Source: Clavaria fumosa
Taxonomy: Eukaryota > Basidiomycota > Agaricomycetes > Agaricales > Clavariaceae
Assembly (NCBI GenBank): GCA_951802425.1
Contig: OX637794.1
Location: 5,208,001-5,272,000, forward strand
Direction: 5' to 3'
Length of the DNA stretch: 64,000 nt
Below are positions 34,981-46,755 of this stretch, piece after piece. A model generated the notes under the pieces. That model was not told the DNA's origin. It ran no database searches and worked only from the letters and a program-made list of their open reading frames with translations. How positions within the stretch are numbered: position 1 is the stretch's first letter; each line of letters starts with the position of its first letter. A program made the translations under genes and the position numbers.

Positions 34981-37900
34981 ATGTCTACTTCGATGAACAA
35001 ATCCTCTTCCTCGACAAGCAAAATGTCGACTTCAGCATTGCTCACCATCTTCGATCCCCAAACAGTCCGCACGAGTGCTGTTTTCCAAAACTATCCTTGG
35101 TTGACCGACATCATCATGAAGCCTGGACTTCTGGAAAGCAACATTGCTACTTGGCTGGGACAGCACCACAACTTAGGAGAGGAGCAAGTTTCCCTCTGCA
35201 AGGTTCAATTCAAACTTATAAACTTAGGATTATTTGCTTATCAAAGCTAATCGTCTAGTCGATCGCTCAGTCTTTGGATCGTTTTGGACCTGGAAGCACG
35301 GCACTGAAGAAGGAAAGAGCAGTCAACGAATACTTCCGGGCATCATACAGTGACTTGGTTAGCAGAGAGAAATGGGAGAAACACGACACATCAGCTCTCA
35401 TGAGCGCTGCTCATTTCGTTTTTCGTCATGCCCTTTTGGACCGCTTGGCATTTTCGATTGTTGAGGCTTCTCCATCCCAGCTAACGCCTCGATCTGAATT
35501 GCCTAAGATGCCCAAGAAGTTTAGCGATGTGCGTTAAATTTCTTTCCCTTATTCCAAGTTTCTTATCTTTCATAGTATATTGGTACCATTAAGGATTGGC
35601 TCAAGCCCATTGAAAAAGCACAGGGGTCTCAAAGCTTTCAAGCCATGGATCCATTGACGAATTCTGCGGCGTATTTTGGCACCTCCCTTCCTGCACACCC
35701 TTCGCCAAAGCAGGAACAACTGATCAAAGCTGTAAAGTTCCTTGGTGGGGGCCTGGAACGAATGCGAGACATCCAGGTCAAGTCCGTACTTCTAAACTTT
35801 GAGATGATGGCATTTGCCATCACTTGGTTTGGCTTGGTTTGTGTCCAGCAATTTTTTTGTTGGGAATTATAACTAACAATCTCTCAGAATAATGCCACAG
35901 GTTTTGCTGAGTCGACCCAGGACTGGGTCAATATTTTAAATGAGTGAGAGCAACATAGTTTGCCTTATCCAAATTTCCAACTAAGTTTTTTCACACAGAC
36001 AATTAGAAAGCGAGGGTCTTCCTCTGTCTTCCAGCCTTGTCTCAAGGCTCACAGATCCACGTCTTGGCCCGATGCTCTTCGAGCATGTGCGCGGACTCTT
36101 CCACTACTGCCTCTCTGTCAGTCCCCTTTTTGCCCTGACAACAAGGGCATTTGACCAGTCGCAACTGCGACAAAGTTTCTTGGTATCGGTGAGTGCCTCA
36201 TTTTTATGTCAGATTGTGTTTACGAAACAGGCAATATAGACTGCAATGTACTTGGGTAACGAAAAGCCTGCGTTTTTGGGATTGACGGAGAAAGCACTGT
36301 GGAGAGCTCTGATGCAAACAAGCATCACCGGCGACTCATCAGTGGCCCTGAATGGCTTCCTTACAGAGTTTCAAGACCTTCAGGTGCAGTTCAAGGGGCC
36401 AGAAATTCAGATGGATTGGTATTCTCCATCCCGTATGTTATTTTGATCTTTTCGTCCCTGAATGAAACTGACTGCAAAGAAAGGGCAAGTCCAACGTGTC
36501 ATCACAGCTCCCGAACCATGTTCCATCGAAGAAGAAGCAGAGCCCATCATTGCTCCTGAAGCTGGTCCCCCGGAGCATGTCGAAGACATCATTCCTGCTC
36601 TGGAAGCAGATCCCCAGGGCGTCACTTCTGCTCATGAAGCAGGTCTGATTGAGCAAACACCAATTTTCCCCATGCTCGAATACGACCAGCAGGAGCTCTC
36701 AGACACTCAAGATGCTGAAGAAGCTGAAGGTGCATTGGAGAAGCCACTGAAACACGAGGTTCATCGTCCAACGCGAAGGGCAGCAAAGAGACTCCGGCAT
36801 GAATCAGACCAGGAGAATAAGGATGACGAGTTGATCCCCGATGAGGAAGCTGTGACGAGGAAAGGGAAAGGAAAGGCGACACAGGATACACATGTGGGCC
36901 AAGGCAAGACAAAGCCACCTGGACCCATCCACCAGGGTAGAAAGGCTGCCTTGAAGCCAATTCGGAGTATCATTGACCTGACGGTCAAGGTATGACTTAT
37001 ATTGACACCCCAACAAATGCTGATTGAATTGTTTTATTTAGCACGTAGAGAAAGTGGAGGAGCTCTCCTCTTTACCCCTCCCCAAGGTAAGCAAAATCTC
37101 AACTACTGCGTAATATTTTAATTCACACAATGCAGATGGAGAATCACTCCATCAAAGTCAAAATGTATGATGCAAATCCTGATACCGAGCCAACCGTCTA
37201 TGAGCATTTCACAACTTCAGATTCAGTATGTTTAACACTTTTTTTCATGGATATCTCTCAAAATAAAGCAGGCATTCCGCGAGTATCCTGTCCTAACGGA
37301 CATAATAGAAATGGTCGAAGAGGAATATGTCAATCAGGTCCCTAAGCATCGTCTTCCAACTGCCAGGTCGCGAACATTCCATCCAGATGCGTCTGCGATA
37401 TTCGTCACAACCTGGACTGAGTTCATGAAGATGACTAGTCTGGAAATTCAAGAGGTGTTCCGTCGTCGACATATTCTTATTACGAATACGCCAATTTCAA
37501 CCCTCGACTTTGATGAGGAGGGATTATCGACATTGGCTCCTCTACATCAGGAATGTGTGTTCCAAGGTGAGTCTAAAATATTTTTCAAGTTGATTCATCT
37601 AAGTCAGCTTCTATAGTTGCAGAGATGCGAAAGCACTCTGATGCAAATCTGCTCCGCACTGGGACACTCCACGATTTGCTGGAGTCAACACGTGATATTA
37701 CAAAACGACGGATTTTGAATGGCCTTGACTTCCCGATGGGAAGCCTCAGCCTCCCTCCACCACCTCGATTCAGGCATGTCCCATTTGTTGCTCTGACACA
37801 TGACAACTGAAACAATAACTAAATCAGCGCTTTTGCAACTCATGAGTGGGCACGCCACCAAACCCAAAAGATGGATGGCTTCGCAAACCAACCTGACAAA

Positions 37901-39239
37901 GACAACCTGATCTGGGGCATTGCAGCCACTGGTGGGACCATCAGCATGCCCCATATTGATGATGTTGGCCTTGCAGTTGTTTCGACTGTCATGTCAGGGT
38001 CAAAGTGGTGGGTGGTGATGCGCCGCCGTACAGACGCAGAAGACTACGACTATCGCGGCAATATCTTTTCGACGCATGCCTTCCCCCTCAGTTGGGGTGA
38101 TTGTAGCACCGGAAAAGAATTTTTATGTGCGGAGGCTATACACCTGAAGACAGGAGATATTTTGTGAGTTGCAATAATTATCACGTGCAATATTTACTGA
38201 CAATCCTACAGTTTCATGCGTCCTGGCACACTCCATTTTGTGCTTGGCCCAGAGCCGACGATTGTTTACGGCCGGCACTTTTATTCCGCATCCACGATAG
38301 CTCGCAGCTGTGCTTCAGCCCTGCATACGTTTGTGCTCAACCCGATAATCACCAATCAAGAGCACCAATCGACGACCACATACTTGTGCAAGATGATGGC
38401 GGTCTGGGTTGAGCACTATGTCACGGGGAAATCCAAATATGGTAGAATCTCTCCATCATTATGTATGTCATCTGATAATTGTTTTAGCATTTGGTGAGGC
38501 ACTTGCCCACATCCCCGATGTCACAACAAGACATGGACTCCTCGATATTATCATGGTGGGGAACATGCTTGAATTTGCGATAGCCCTTGGCCTCAAGTCA
38601 CATGGGAGGAAACCACTGCCTGAAATACTTGAAGAGCAAAACGTTGCGATGTGGCGATACCGCATCTTCCAGAGCTGGTTCATCGAACGATACATTCTTG
38701 AGATTGGTGGTCAAGGGGTGAACCCATCATATCTCTTCTACAAATTGCTCATCCAGTTTGGCGCGGCACTTTGTTCTTACATGAAAAGGTGGGAGAAAAA
38801 GGCACCACTCACAATCACTGCACAGCAGGTGATTGCAGCAGTGCTTGAGCACCTTCGGAAAGACTGGCAAGACCTTCTGGATGCCTTCCAGAAGTTGCTC
38901 CATGACGATACCAGTGCTGGTAATTGGTTCTCCTGGGATGGCCCTGACTTCCACATATTTCCCCGCGACAATACTCAGGTTTGGACGGAGCTGGAAGATT
39001 TGCTGGATGATCCAATTTATGAACAGGTCTCTGAAGAAGAGCAAGAGGACAGTGATGCAGGAGATGACCGTTCTGAGTTGGGGACAATACGTTCTAAGAG
39101 GCCCCTCTCCCCACATGATGGTATGTGTTTCATTATATACTTTCATCTAGACGCAGCAGATTTTCTAATCAATACAACAGATAATTCAGACATGGAATGG
39201 ATGGTCCGTGTGAGACAGAGGCGCGGTTTCAATGCCTGA
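34981..39239 (+). CDS. JmjC-type 2-oxoglutarate/Fe(II) dioxygenase
   Basis: About a dozen exons. The N-terminus is Ser-rich (MSTSMNKSSSSTSKMSTS), followed by a helical region, then an acidic and basic linker (36,484-36,990) with a nuclear-signal-like RRAAKRLRHES. The catalytic part is at 37,850-38,400. GTISMPHIDDVGLAVV holds the HxD iron motif (His 37,952-37,954, Asp 37,958-37,960). Then come SGSKWWVVMRR, the GDILFMRPGTLHFVLG strand, and VYGRHFYS with the distal His (38,276-38,278). This is the JmjC/cupin arrangement of histone demethylases and hydroxylases. The C-terminus is helical and acidic. Frame is kept over each intron I checked. The substrate cannot be told from sequence; residues for 2-oxoglutarate are only partly clear. 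Confidence 0.78.
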
Positions 39240-39368
39240 CCCTAGCCATTGATTTTGATTAGACATAGAATAGAGCACATGTACTAGGAAGCACTGACTG
39301 AGTCATCGGAACCCTTGCTTGATGTATATATGCATTTACTTTTTTTGAAAGAAACTAACAGTTCGTAA

Positions 39369-42300
39369 TGGCTGTGAGATGTGACTGCTGTGGAATTTCG
39401 TACATTAAAAAAATACACAAGGCTCACATACTCAAAGGACATTTTGCATATTGTTATGGAGAGTTACGGTCACAGTGTAACTGTCACACCCGGGGTCCCG
39501 GGCACAGCCTCAGCAAGTCACAGTCACAACGCGTGACAAGTGACTCACGTGAGCCAAGTTATTTTCTCACGTGACACACCACCTCTTGCTTCCCAACAAC
39601 ACCACTGCTTTATCAGTTAGGCAGCAAAGAAAATGACACGGTGGACGACCCCAGAGTATACCAAAATACTCACAGAAAGTCTTGTAGCCTACAGACAGGC
39701 AAACTCAAAAGACCGCCTCGAAATTGTCAAGCAAATCAAAGCGAAAATCAAGGATTCAGCTGAGCAGGACAACAAATGTGTCCCAGAGGATCTTAGCACC
39801 GTAACCTATGCATTTTATGTGTCTCCTGAGTTGATTTGATGTTTGTCTGTTCATAGAAAATTCGCAATTGGCTCCACAATAACCGCAGGGCTGTCAGTGG
39901 AGGGGAGGAGTCTTCTGGTTCAGAAGATGATGGCAACCAAGGCCTTCAGTTCAGCAAACGACAGAGGTGGACCCTCCAGCGTGTTGTGGAGCAGTGCAAG
40001 AAGGGGATTATCAATGCCAGGGCCCAGGAGTTGTCAAATGCTGAGAGGGGATCAGTCCAGTTCCTCAGCTCATATCGTCGTGCTAGGACTGAGATTTGTC
40101 AAGAGCTAACACAAGAGGAGCATCAGAAATACATGGGGTTGGTGGAGAAATGGAATAGGGAGCCTGTCCCAGTTCCTGTGCAGAGAGAGTGAGTATTTTA
40201 ATTTACCTTTCTCAACCAGTAGAATGGCTGAAATGTTGCTTGGAGATTGGCTTCTCGCAAATTTATGCATGAGGCCCTGAAGTTTGCCCGTTTTGCAAAG
40301 GAGCAGATGGGTGTTGAATTATTTATGTTGACTGGCTGGCAAGATGAGAAAGGGAATATAAAGAAGGCAAAGTGAGTCTCAATTGCATGCCCACTGGTCC
40401 ATCAGATTAATTCTCTGTATACATGCTCCAGGATTCAGACCCCTGGACCTGTGACTAGTGGGTTCAAGGTACAATTTCACAAAGTTGGTTGTGAGGTGTG
40501 GGAGGAGTGGGATAAATATTTGGCTGAGACATGGAATGGTGAGAAAATGATGTGAAGCCAAGGTTGGGGAAGTACTGACAGGATTTCAGATGAGTTACAA
40601 AGGAAGCCTTTTGTTGATGAAGAGGAGATGCTATCAAGGAAAGGAAGAGATATTAGTGTGCCATGGGATTTGCTAACAGATCATGAGGGATGGCCCATTC
40701 TTCCTTTGGAACTCAACCTACCACTCGCACAACTCAAAGAAATTTTGCGGTCATTTTTTACTATCACTTATCGTGAGTCTGTCTTGCTCAATAGTCCAAG
40801 TCTGACAAGTTACTTCCAACATGTAGGCAATACAACAAAAAACAAGAAGGTTGCTGTCCCTTGGCAACTGATAGCTGATGCTCCACACAAGTTTATTCCT
40901 CATGAATACCTTCCAGAGGGAATGCAAATTCGCGAGCCTTCAAAAATGCAATATGTCGATGTCAGAAGGCTCTGTGATTTCCTGCATCACCGACAGACTT
41001 TGGGCCAGAAAATATTACGGTTTCAATATGTTCTCCCACAGCACCAGAGAGGGAAGCCATCAAGGCATCTAGTCAACTATCACCAGCAACCTGAACAAGA
41101 GCCATCATTGTCATCTGACAAAGAGGTGAAGAGGCTCTCCCTCAAGAAGGGGAAAGAACGAGATGTCCAGCCTGTCCATATCAGTACTGAGTGAGTGTTC
41201 TCATATCATCATTATCATCATCATCATCATCATCAATGCACATTTGAAATGCACATAGTGAAGACATTGGCTCAGATGAGTCAGACAGTGATTCGGGGTG
41301 CATCTATGATGGGGATAATGATGATAGGGTTGAGGCTTCTGTTCCCCCTGATAGTGATGCAGAAGAATCCTGTCTGAGCAAGCAGGTGGATATGCGAAGG
41401 GGTGATGGTATTGAGGGGAATGGGTTAGAAGGTGACCATGACAGGCAACATCCAGGTGAGAATTTTCCAGTCCAGCATAAATACAATACAGATAATGGAA
41501 TTTTGGACAGGAGAACAAGGGATGTGGGATGATGTGGGTGTGCATAGAGATGTTCATGGCCTTGTTGCTCATATGGCAGTTCAGATCCACAAGGAGGCAG
41601 GGCCCAGCCTGCCCAAGAGGAAAAGGGTATACCATGATGAAGAGGAGGAGGAGAGGTCTAAGCAATATAGGACCAGGGCTAGAGAGAGGGCTTCCATGGA
41701 TGCCAAGAAGCGGGTACTGCGACCAAGGGTGAAGCACTGAAAATCATCCTTGACACTGGTGACAGTCATTTGTAGTGCATATCAATCTGCATGATGTCTC
41801 ACTAGGTCCTAATAATTCTTTGCAATCTGTCCTTTTGTGGTGCCTATAGTTTGGCCCTTTCTAAGGAATTTCAGATAATGATCCACTTCCTGAATCAGTC
41901 AGCTTTGCATTACATCATTGAAGAACCTGTGCCTATCAGAAAGCATATTTGAGTCTTGTTATTAGATGCATCATGCTGTTCAGAAGATTCATACCTTTAT
42001 AAGCAATATCTGATAATAATATCCTCCTTCATTATTCCCACTAGATTGTTGAAGGTGGAGTGTGCCCCATTGAACCACATATGTGGGTCCTTTTATAATG
42101 GTTTGTCTCTTTATAAGGAATATCAGATTATATACTGCTTTGCATCACTTCCTCAATTTAATTCTAGACCACAATGGATCATTTTTATGTACAAAGGCTC
42201 ATCCTGAACAATTCTAATACATTCTCCTCTTCTTTAGAACACATATTCAAAGTGGATTTGAATACTCTTATGCAGAGTTGGTCACAGTGTGACTGTCACA

Positions 42301-43066
42301 CCCGGGATTCCGGGCACAGCCACAGAATGATATAATCACAAGGTGTGATAACAGACTCACATGCACAACTTCTACATTGCAAGAATATTTGAACAATAAC
42401 AATACATTCTACATTGCAAGAATATTTGAACAATAACAATACATTCTCCTTTAGAACACGTATTCAAAGTGGATTTGAATACTCTTCAGAAAGGATATTA
42501 AGGCCCATCCTTTTCCAAAGAATATCCTGACTCAGTTGACAACCACATTTCACTCTAGTTTATAATGGCTCCATTGCATATTCGATTGGTACATTTGCTT
42601 CTACCCTTTGAAGACCTATTGGAAGGCATATTTGTTTTCATCGCACCCAACTATGTTAAGTTGTCATGGAGGAGTCTCAGATGATAAGGAGTCTCAAATG
42701 ATGCAGATGACCTTGTAATTTACATATCTATCAAATAGCACATCTGATCTTTGCTTCCTAATCTTGTGCATATGCTTTATCCCCAGCTTTTTGATCTAAT
42801 TTGTCATGTAAGTGAGAGAAATGTTTGAATAGGGTGCTTCAGACCCTCTACACTGGTTCCTAAAATGGGTGTCGGCCAGCCCTTTTGAAAGGGTATCATC
42901 ATTACCATGGGATCCCTGTATGCCTGGCAGGATTTTGGTATATCAAGTTGATCGGCCAAGCCTATAAAGCTATATCTCGGCCGACGATCGGCTGGGCCCA
43001 TAAAAAGGGCATCAGTCAAAATCGGCTAGGCCTTTTGGATAGGGGGTGGGTGTGCTGAAGGGGGTG
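39369..43066. repeat. Right terminal inverted repeat, 3,698 bp
   Basis: Reverse complement of 16,838-20,535. The inner limit is set by loss of pairing at 39,368 and the outer limit by loss at 43,067. It includes the outward gene at 39,633-41,740 and the mirrored subterminal motifs near 42,870-43,033. Confidence 0.95.
39633..41740 (+). CDS. Arm gene, right copy: probable DNA-binding protein
   Basis: Seven exons: 39,633-39,800, 39,857-40,188, 40,246-40,371, 40,432-40,538, 40,590-41,190, 41,259-41,455 and 41,511-41,740. They total 1,761 nt, giving 586 aa with no stop. MTRWTTPEYTKILTESL is followed by KIRNWLHNNRR, which resembles the third helix of a homeodomain. Then come helical segments (KRQRWTLQRVVEQCKKG, KFMHEALKFARFAKEQMG), a mid-region LTDHEGWPILPLELNLP, an acidic stretch (SDESDSDSG) and a basic C-terminus (LPKRKRVYHDEEEEE, AKKRVLRPRVKH) fit for nuclear import. 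It resembles expanded unnamed Agaricomycete proteins, but no function is established. Placement inside the terminal repeats, with the motif-rich ends beside it, suggests a role in recognising the ends; that is inference. Confidence 0.8.
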
Positions 43067-43073
43067 ACTGCGC
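43067..43073 (+). repeat. 7-bp target site duplication, right
   Basis: ACTGCGC directly follows the right terminus ...GCTGAAGGGGGTG. It is identical to 16,831-16,837. Confidence 0.92.
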
Positions 43074-43699
43074 CTGATAGCAATTCTGCTATGTCAGGAA
43101 CTTTGAACTCCACCACATGGGACTGGGCAAACCTACCCAAGGAGCCTTTGCCACCTTTTCCCACTGTTGTTGCTGCTGATAAAACTTTACCCAACATGAA
43201 TTTACACAGAACAGGGTCACAGGAAAATTCTGCTGCCCCATTGCCCAAACCAGCACCTATCGATATTCGAATTTTGGATCCCGCCCACTTCACCAACCAT
43301 CTAGTGGGTGAGGATATAATTCTTCATGCTGTTTATCATTTTTTCCCTGCACCTGAAGACTCGCTCCAAGCTAATGCCGCACTAATCAATTCTGAACCCC
43401 CAGAAGCAAGGGCGAACCTACCACCTCAATACGCAGACTTTACCAATGTCTTCTCCGAGGAAGAGGCCTGCACCCTTCCACCCCACCGAACTTACAATCA
43501 TGTGATACAACTCGAACCAGACACCAAAGACCCTTGGGGTCTGCTGTATAACATGTCTGAGCTGGAATTAAAGGTTTTGCATGACTATATTGACGACATG
43601 CTCCAGAAGGGATTTATCCACCCTTCTGAATCCCCCACAGGAGCCCCTGTTGTAGTTGCAAAAAAGAAGGACAGTTCACTCTGTCTTTGTGTTGACTAA
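43074..43699 (+). pseudogene. Split Ty3 pol, 3' part (linker and start of RT)
   Basis: Resumes the linker interrupted at 16,837. It reads NLPPQYADFTNVFSEEEACT and LPPHRTYNHVIQLEPD, typical of the stretch before Ty3 reverse transcriptase, then GFIHPSESPTGAPVVVAKKK and LCLCVD, the first RT motif. Here the frame stops at 43,700 and the similarity ends. The rest of pol and the 3' LTR are missing from the window. Confidence 0.82.
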
Positions 43700-44355
43700 T
43701 AGCATAGTCCTTGTGCAGATGGAGTATCTGCGCTTTCTTTCACTGCAGGCTAACCACTCAAGCTAGTCTTATGAAATTTTGTGTGCCTATATCTACCCCT
43801 CTAATCCTCAATTTCCATAGTTTACATTTTCCCAAAACTCATTTCCCAATGCATGCCAAAGCTGCTGACCAACCCAGTCAAAATTCTCCCGCTTATCAAA
43901 ACCAACCATAGGATTCCAAAACAAATGCAATGCTATACTGGGCCATCCCATACCTATCATATTCCATCCCTCTCTCCCACCTCCCATCATCCTGCTTGGA
44001 GTTGCTTGGATGATGTGAAGAATGTTGAGGACAATGAGGATGAAAGCTCAGAGTTCAGGATCAAGGGATGATAATATTCAAATTGCAGAACAGGGAACTA
44101 CAGGTGGGATCTTATACTGCAAGGACAGGAGTAGAAGAGTACTCTGAAACATAGTATATATCAAATTTCCAGGAGGGTTTCACCACAAGTGCCTGTGCAA
44201 TCTTCAAGGAACAAAGGAACCACAACAACAATGACTCCCATGGGTCATGGGCATCCACCCATTGGTTACAAGAACAGGGGGATGGTGGGAGAAGGTTCTA
44301 GAACAGAGTCTGAGGGAAGTGTGAAGCAGAGTATGCAGAGTTATGGCAGAGCAGA
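43700..44355. other. No gene recognised
   Basis: AT-rich, CpG-poor sequence between two decayed retroelements. Short frames only. Nothing conserved was recognised. Confidence 0.5.
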
Positions 44356-45120
44356 TCAGAGAAGGTGCAGAGTCCAGAGCCTGGAGTGGAGATAGTGCTT
44401 ATGTGATTGGATGGGGTCATAACAGTTGCTGACATTGCTGGGGTATAGAGTATGTCTCATAATAATAAAATTGTCTTGGTTTCCCCCTTTGGGACCATGA
44501 TGTACATATCCCCCCTTGCCAGTGGCACAGAAGGTATGCCAGTAAGCTGTGTGAATGTTCTTGGGAGGGATTTCAGTGAAGTTTACAAACTTCAAACAGT
44601 AAGGGGACATGTGCCACAAAGTGCTGGAGTTGTATATTTTGACATTGCCATAGTCATGTGTCAGGTGAGTGGCAGGCTTTTTGCCTGTCTCAGGCTGACA
44701 ATCTTCTTCTATGACAGCCAGCCATGCTATCTTGTCACTGTCATGCTCAGCAGTGGCAGCCTTCTCAGTGTTTCTGCCCTTTTGTTGGGGGTCTTGCCCT
44801 TCCTTTCCCTCCCTCTTTTGCCCAACAATCATACTGATAATGTCCTGTCTTCTGCAGATGTAACACTTCCCTTTCAGCCAGTCCTTTTCCTTGGGTCTGG
44901 CAGAGTTCATTGTGGTGGTAAGTGCTGCCTCACTGCTTTCTTTCTTTTGGGTAGGCCCTTCTCTGAGAGTGCAGCAATCAGCCCCTTGGCTGAGCAGTTC
45001 AATGAGCAGGTCAAGGCTGATCTTCAGCAGGGTGATAATGGTAGTGAAGGCAGGTATTGTGACTCTTCTTATACTCCATTCAGGGACATGCACAGTAATC
45101 AGGATGGGTCCAGTGGGCAT
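44356..45120 (-). pseudogene. Decayed copia (Ty1-like) gag-protease fragment
   Basis: A 254-residue frame contains a partial zinc knuckle (KCYICRRQDIISMI, second half lost) and AWLAVIEEDC. It then has YNSSTLWHMSPYCLKFVNF, which matches the copia protease context where an Asp-Ser-Gly triad precedes HMSP. The catalytic Asp and Gly are gone (NSS), so it is dead. Weaker gag-like sequence may continue upstream to 45,666. Confidence 0.65.
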
Positions 45121-46755
45121 GAGTTGTCACAAGACACTGGCCATCACATGGGCATGATTGAGGTCACAGGCTGCAGGTTTTCACCACCATGCAGGGCTTG
45201 CTGGAGATGCACACCCCCCTTCCAAGGGACATTGGAGAAGATGTGCTAGGCTCTCACACCAGCCAGGATGTTGCATGCCACTGACCCTGAGTACTGGCTT
45301 GCAAGCGAGGCACCAAATTGGCAGAGGGACTCAGAAGCTGGCAGGCAGTCTTGCACTGGGACACTATTTGTGAAGCACAAATTGAGGTAAGCAGTGATAC
45401 CACAGTTGTGACTCTGCCCAGGACACAGCTAAGGCGATAGACACTGCATCATTTCCCAATGGCAGAGGTGAGATCACCAATTCCATTGGAGATGCTGGCC
45501 CATTGTTCACAGATGCAGGGTCAGCCACATTCAACCGGCCTGCTGGGGTGCTGGCAGGAGCTGGGACCATGGCCTCAATATGACCAACCATGATGGCAAT
45601 GAGGGCAGTTGCAACGATTGACTCAGAGTGTGACAATGGCATTGAACAAGGGAGTGAAGGGAGCAACTTCCTTTCTAGGCAACCCCAACAACACCATAAA
45701 AACCCAACAACAAAATCAAGAATACCCAGTCACCTAGTACCATAGTCCTTACAAGAGCCTCTTAACTACCATATCTACATTTCCAAACCACCTACCCATA
45801 CTAGAGCAGAGCAGAGAACAGCAAAATAAAGCCAAAAACCAAATGTTAACCAATGCCAGCAGTCACCAGACTGAAGATGCAGGGAGCAGCAGGACTACAT
45901 GAACACAACCCCCCCATACTGACCACCAGGACACACCCTGCCAGTCAAAAATCATGAATGACAACACCACCCAAGCCAGGGCCATTGAAAGGCAGCTTAT
46001 CCCTCAAAAGAACTGGACTCAATGGTATATTGAGTAGGTAGTTCTATATAGAGGGATCTGCCCTCTCTGTACAGTTGTGACATCGTATATATAGGTGAGT
46101 GGCCCTCCAGGAGCTGCTGATGTAAGCATAGCCAAGCGGCTATGCTTATTGAACTAAATATGGTATGTAGATTATGTAATAGGAAATATAGAAGGCCTGG
46201 GGCCTTACACCCTCCCCCACTGGAGAGGCCCCTAACCAGAGATGATGCGCAGGCAGTGCAGGATGACAAGCAGAATTGTAAAATAATATTAAAGGGGTGC
46301 ATCCCCTTGGGCAGAGTTGTCGCCATGTCACCAGGCGCAATCCCCTCCTGGGGCCTTTGCCTGGTGCTGACAGGTCCAGCCAAGTGGTCTGCATGACCTG
46401 CCCCCAGTTGGACAGTGTGTCACGAGTGGCACACCCTGGTGGGGGGTGTATTGTTAAACCTCCAATAGGCAGCCCTAGGGGGTTTCGGACAGTGGATGTA
46501 CTTCCACTGTCTTCCAGGGGCATGTTGCCCCTCCATTTGTCCCCTGTCCTCTCCCCCACCCAGAGGCAGCACAGATGTGCACTGTGCCCTATGCACTCTA
46601 GCAGTGCATACATTTGGGGGGTATGGGAGGCTTCTCCCATTCAGCCAGCACTAGCTGGATGTCATCATCTAAGGGGGCATTCCCCTTTCACATGTACTTG
46701 TGTGGGTACATGAGTACAAATTTGTCCCAGAGCTTCTTCAACAGAGACTCTGGCA
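45121..46755. other. Non-coding retroelement debris with an LTR-like piece
   Basis: No gene supported. Positions 45,999-46,106 match 12,839-12,948, including a TATATATA box, and look like a promoter or LTR fragment. A 9-bp inverted repeat, aagcatagc/gctatgctt, lies at about 46,125-46,148. Confidence 0.5.

Larger units (their letters stand above)
16838..43066. mobile_element. 26.2-kb KDZ-type DNA transposon with chromatin-modifying cargo
   Basis: The element runs from CACCCCCTTCAGC at 16,838 to its reverse complement ending at 43,066, a length of 26,229 bp. It has 3,698-bp terminal inverted repeats (paired positions sum to 59,904) and a 7-bp target duplication. Contents in order: a DNA-binding-type gene in each arm, a Ulp1 protease, the KDZ transposase, a TET/JBP dioxygenase, an H3-tail-mimic zinc-finger protein and a JmjC protein. 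The arm gene, transposase, TET/JBP and JmjC models keep frame across every intron I checked, so the element may be recent or still active. KDZ elements carrying TET/JBP genes are known from basidiomycetes; the rest of this set and its arm structure are described here from sequence only. Starship-type features are absent. Confidence 0.93.

Noticed and set aside
16838..43066. Starship-type giant element
   Set aside because: No tyrosine-recombinase (DUF3435) gene. The KDZ transposase, long inverted repeats and 7-bp target duplication define a different class.
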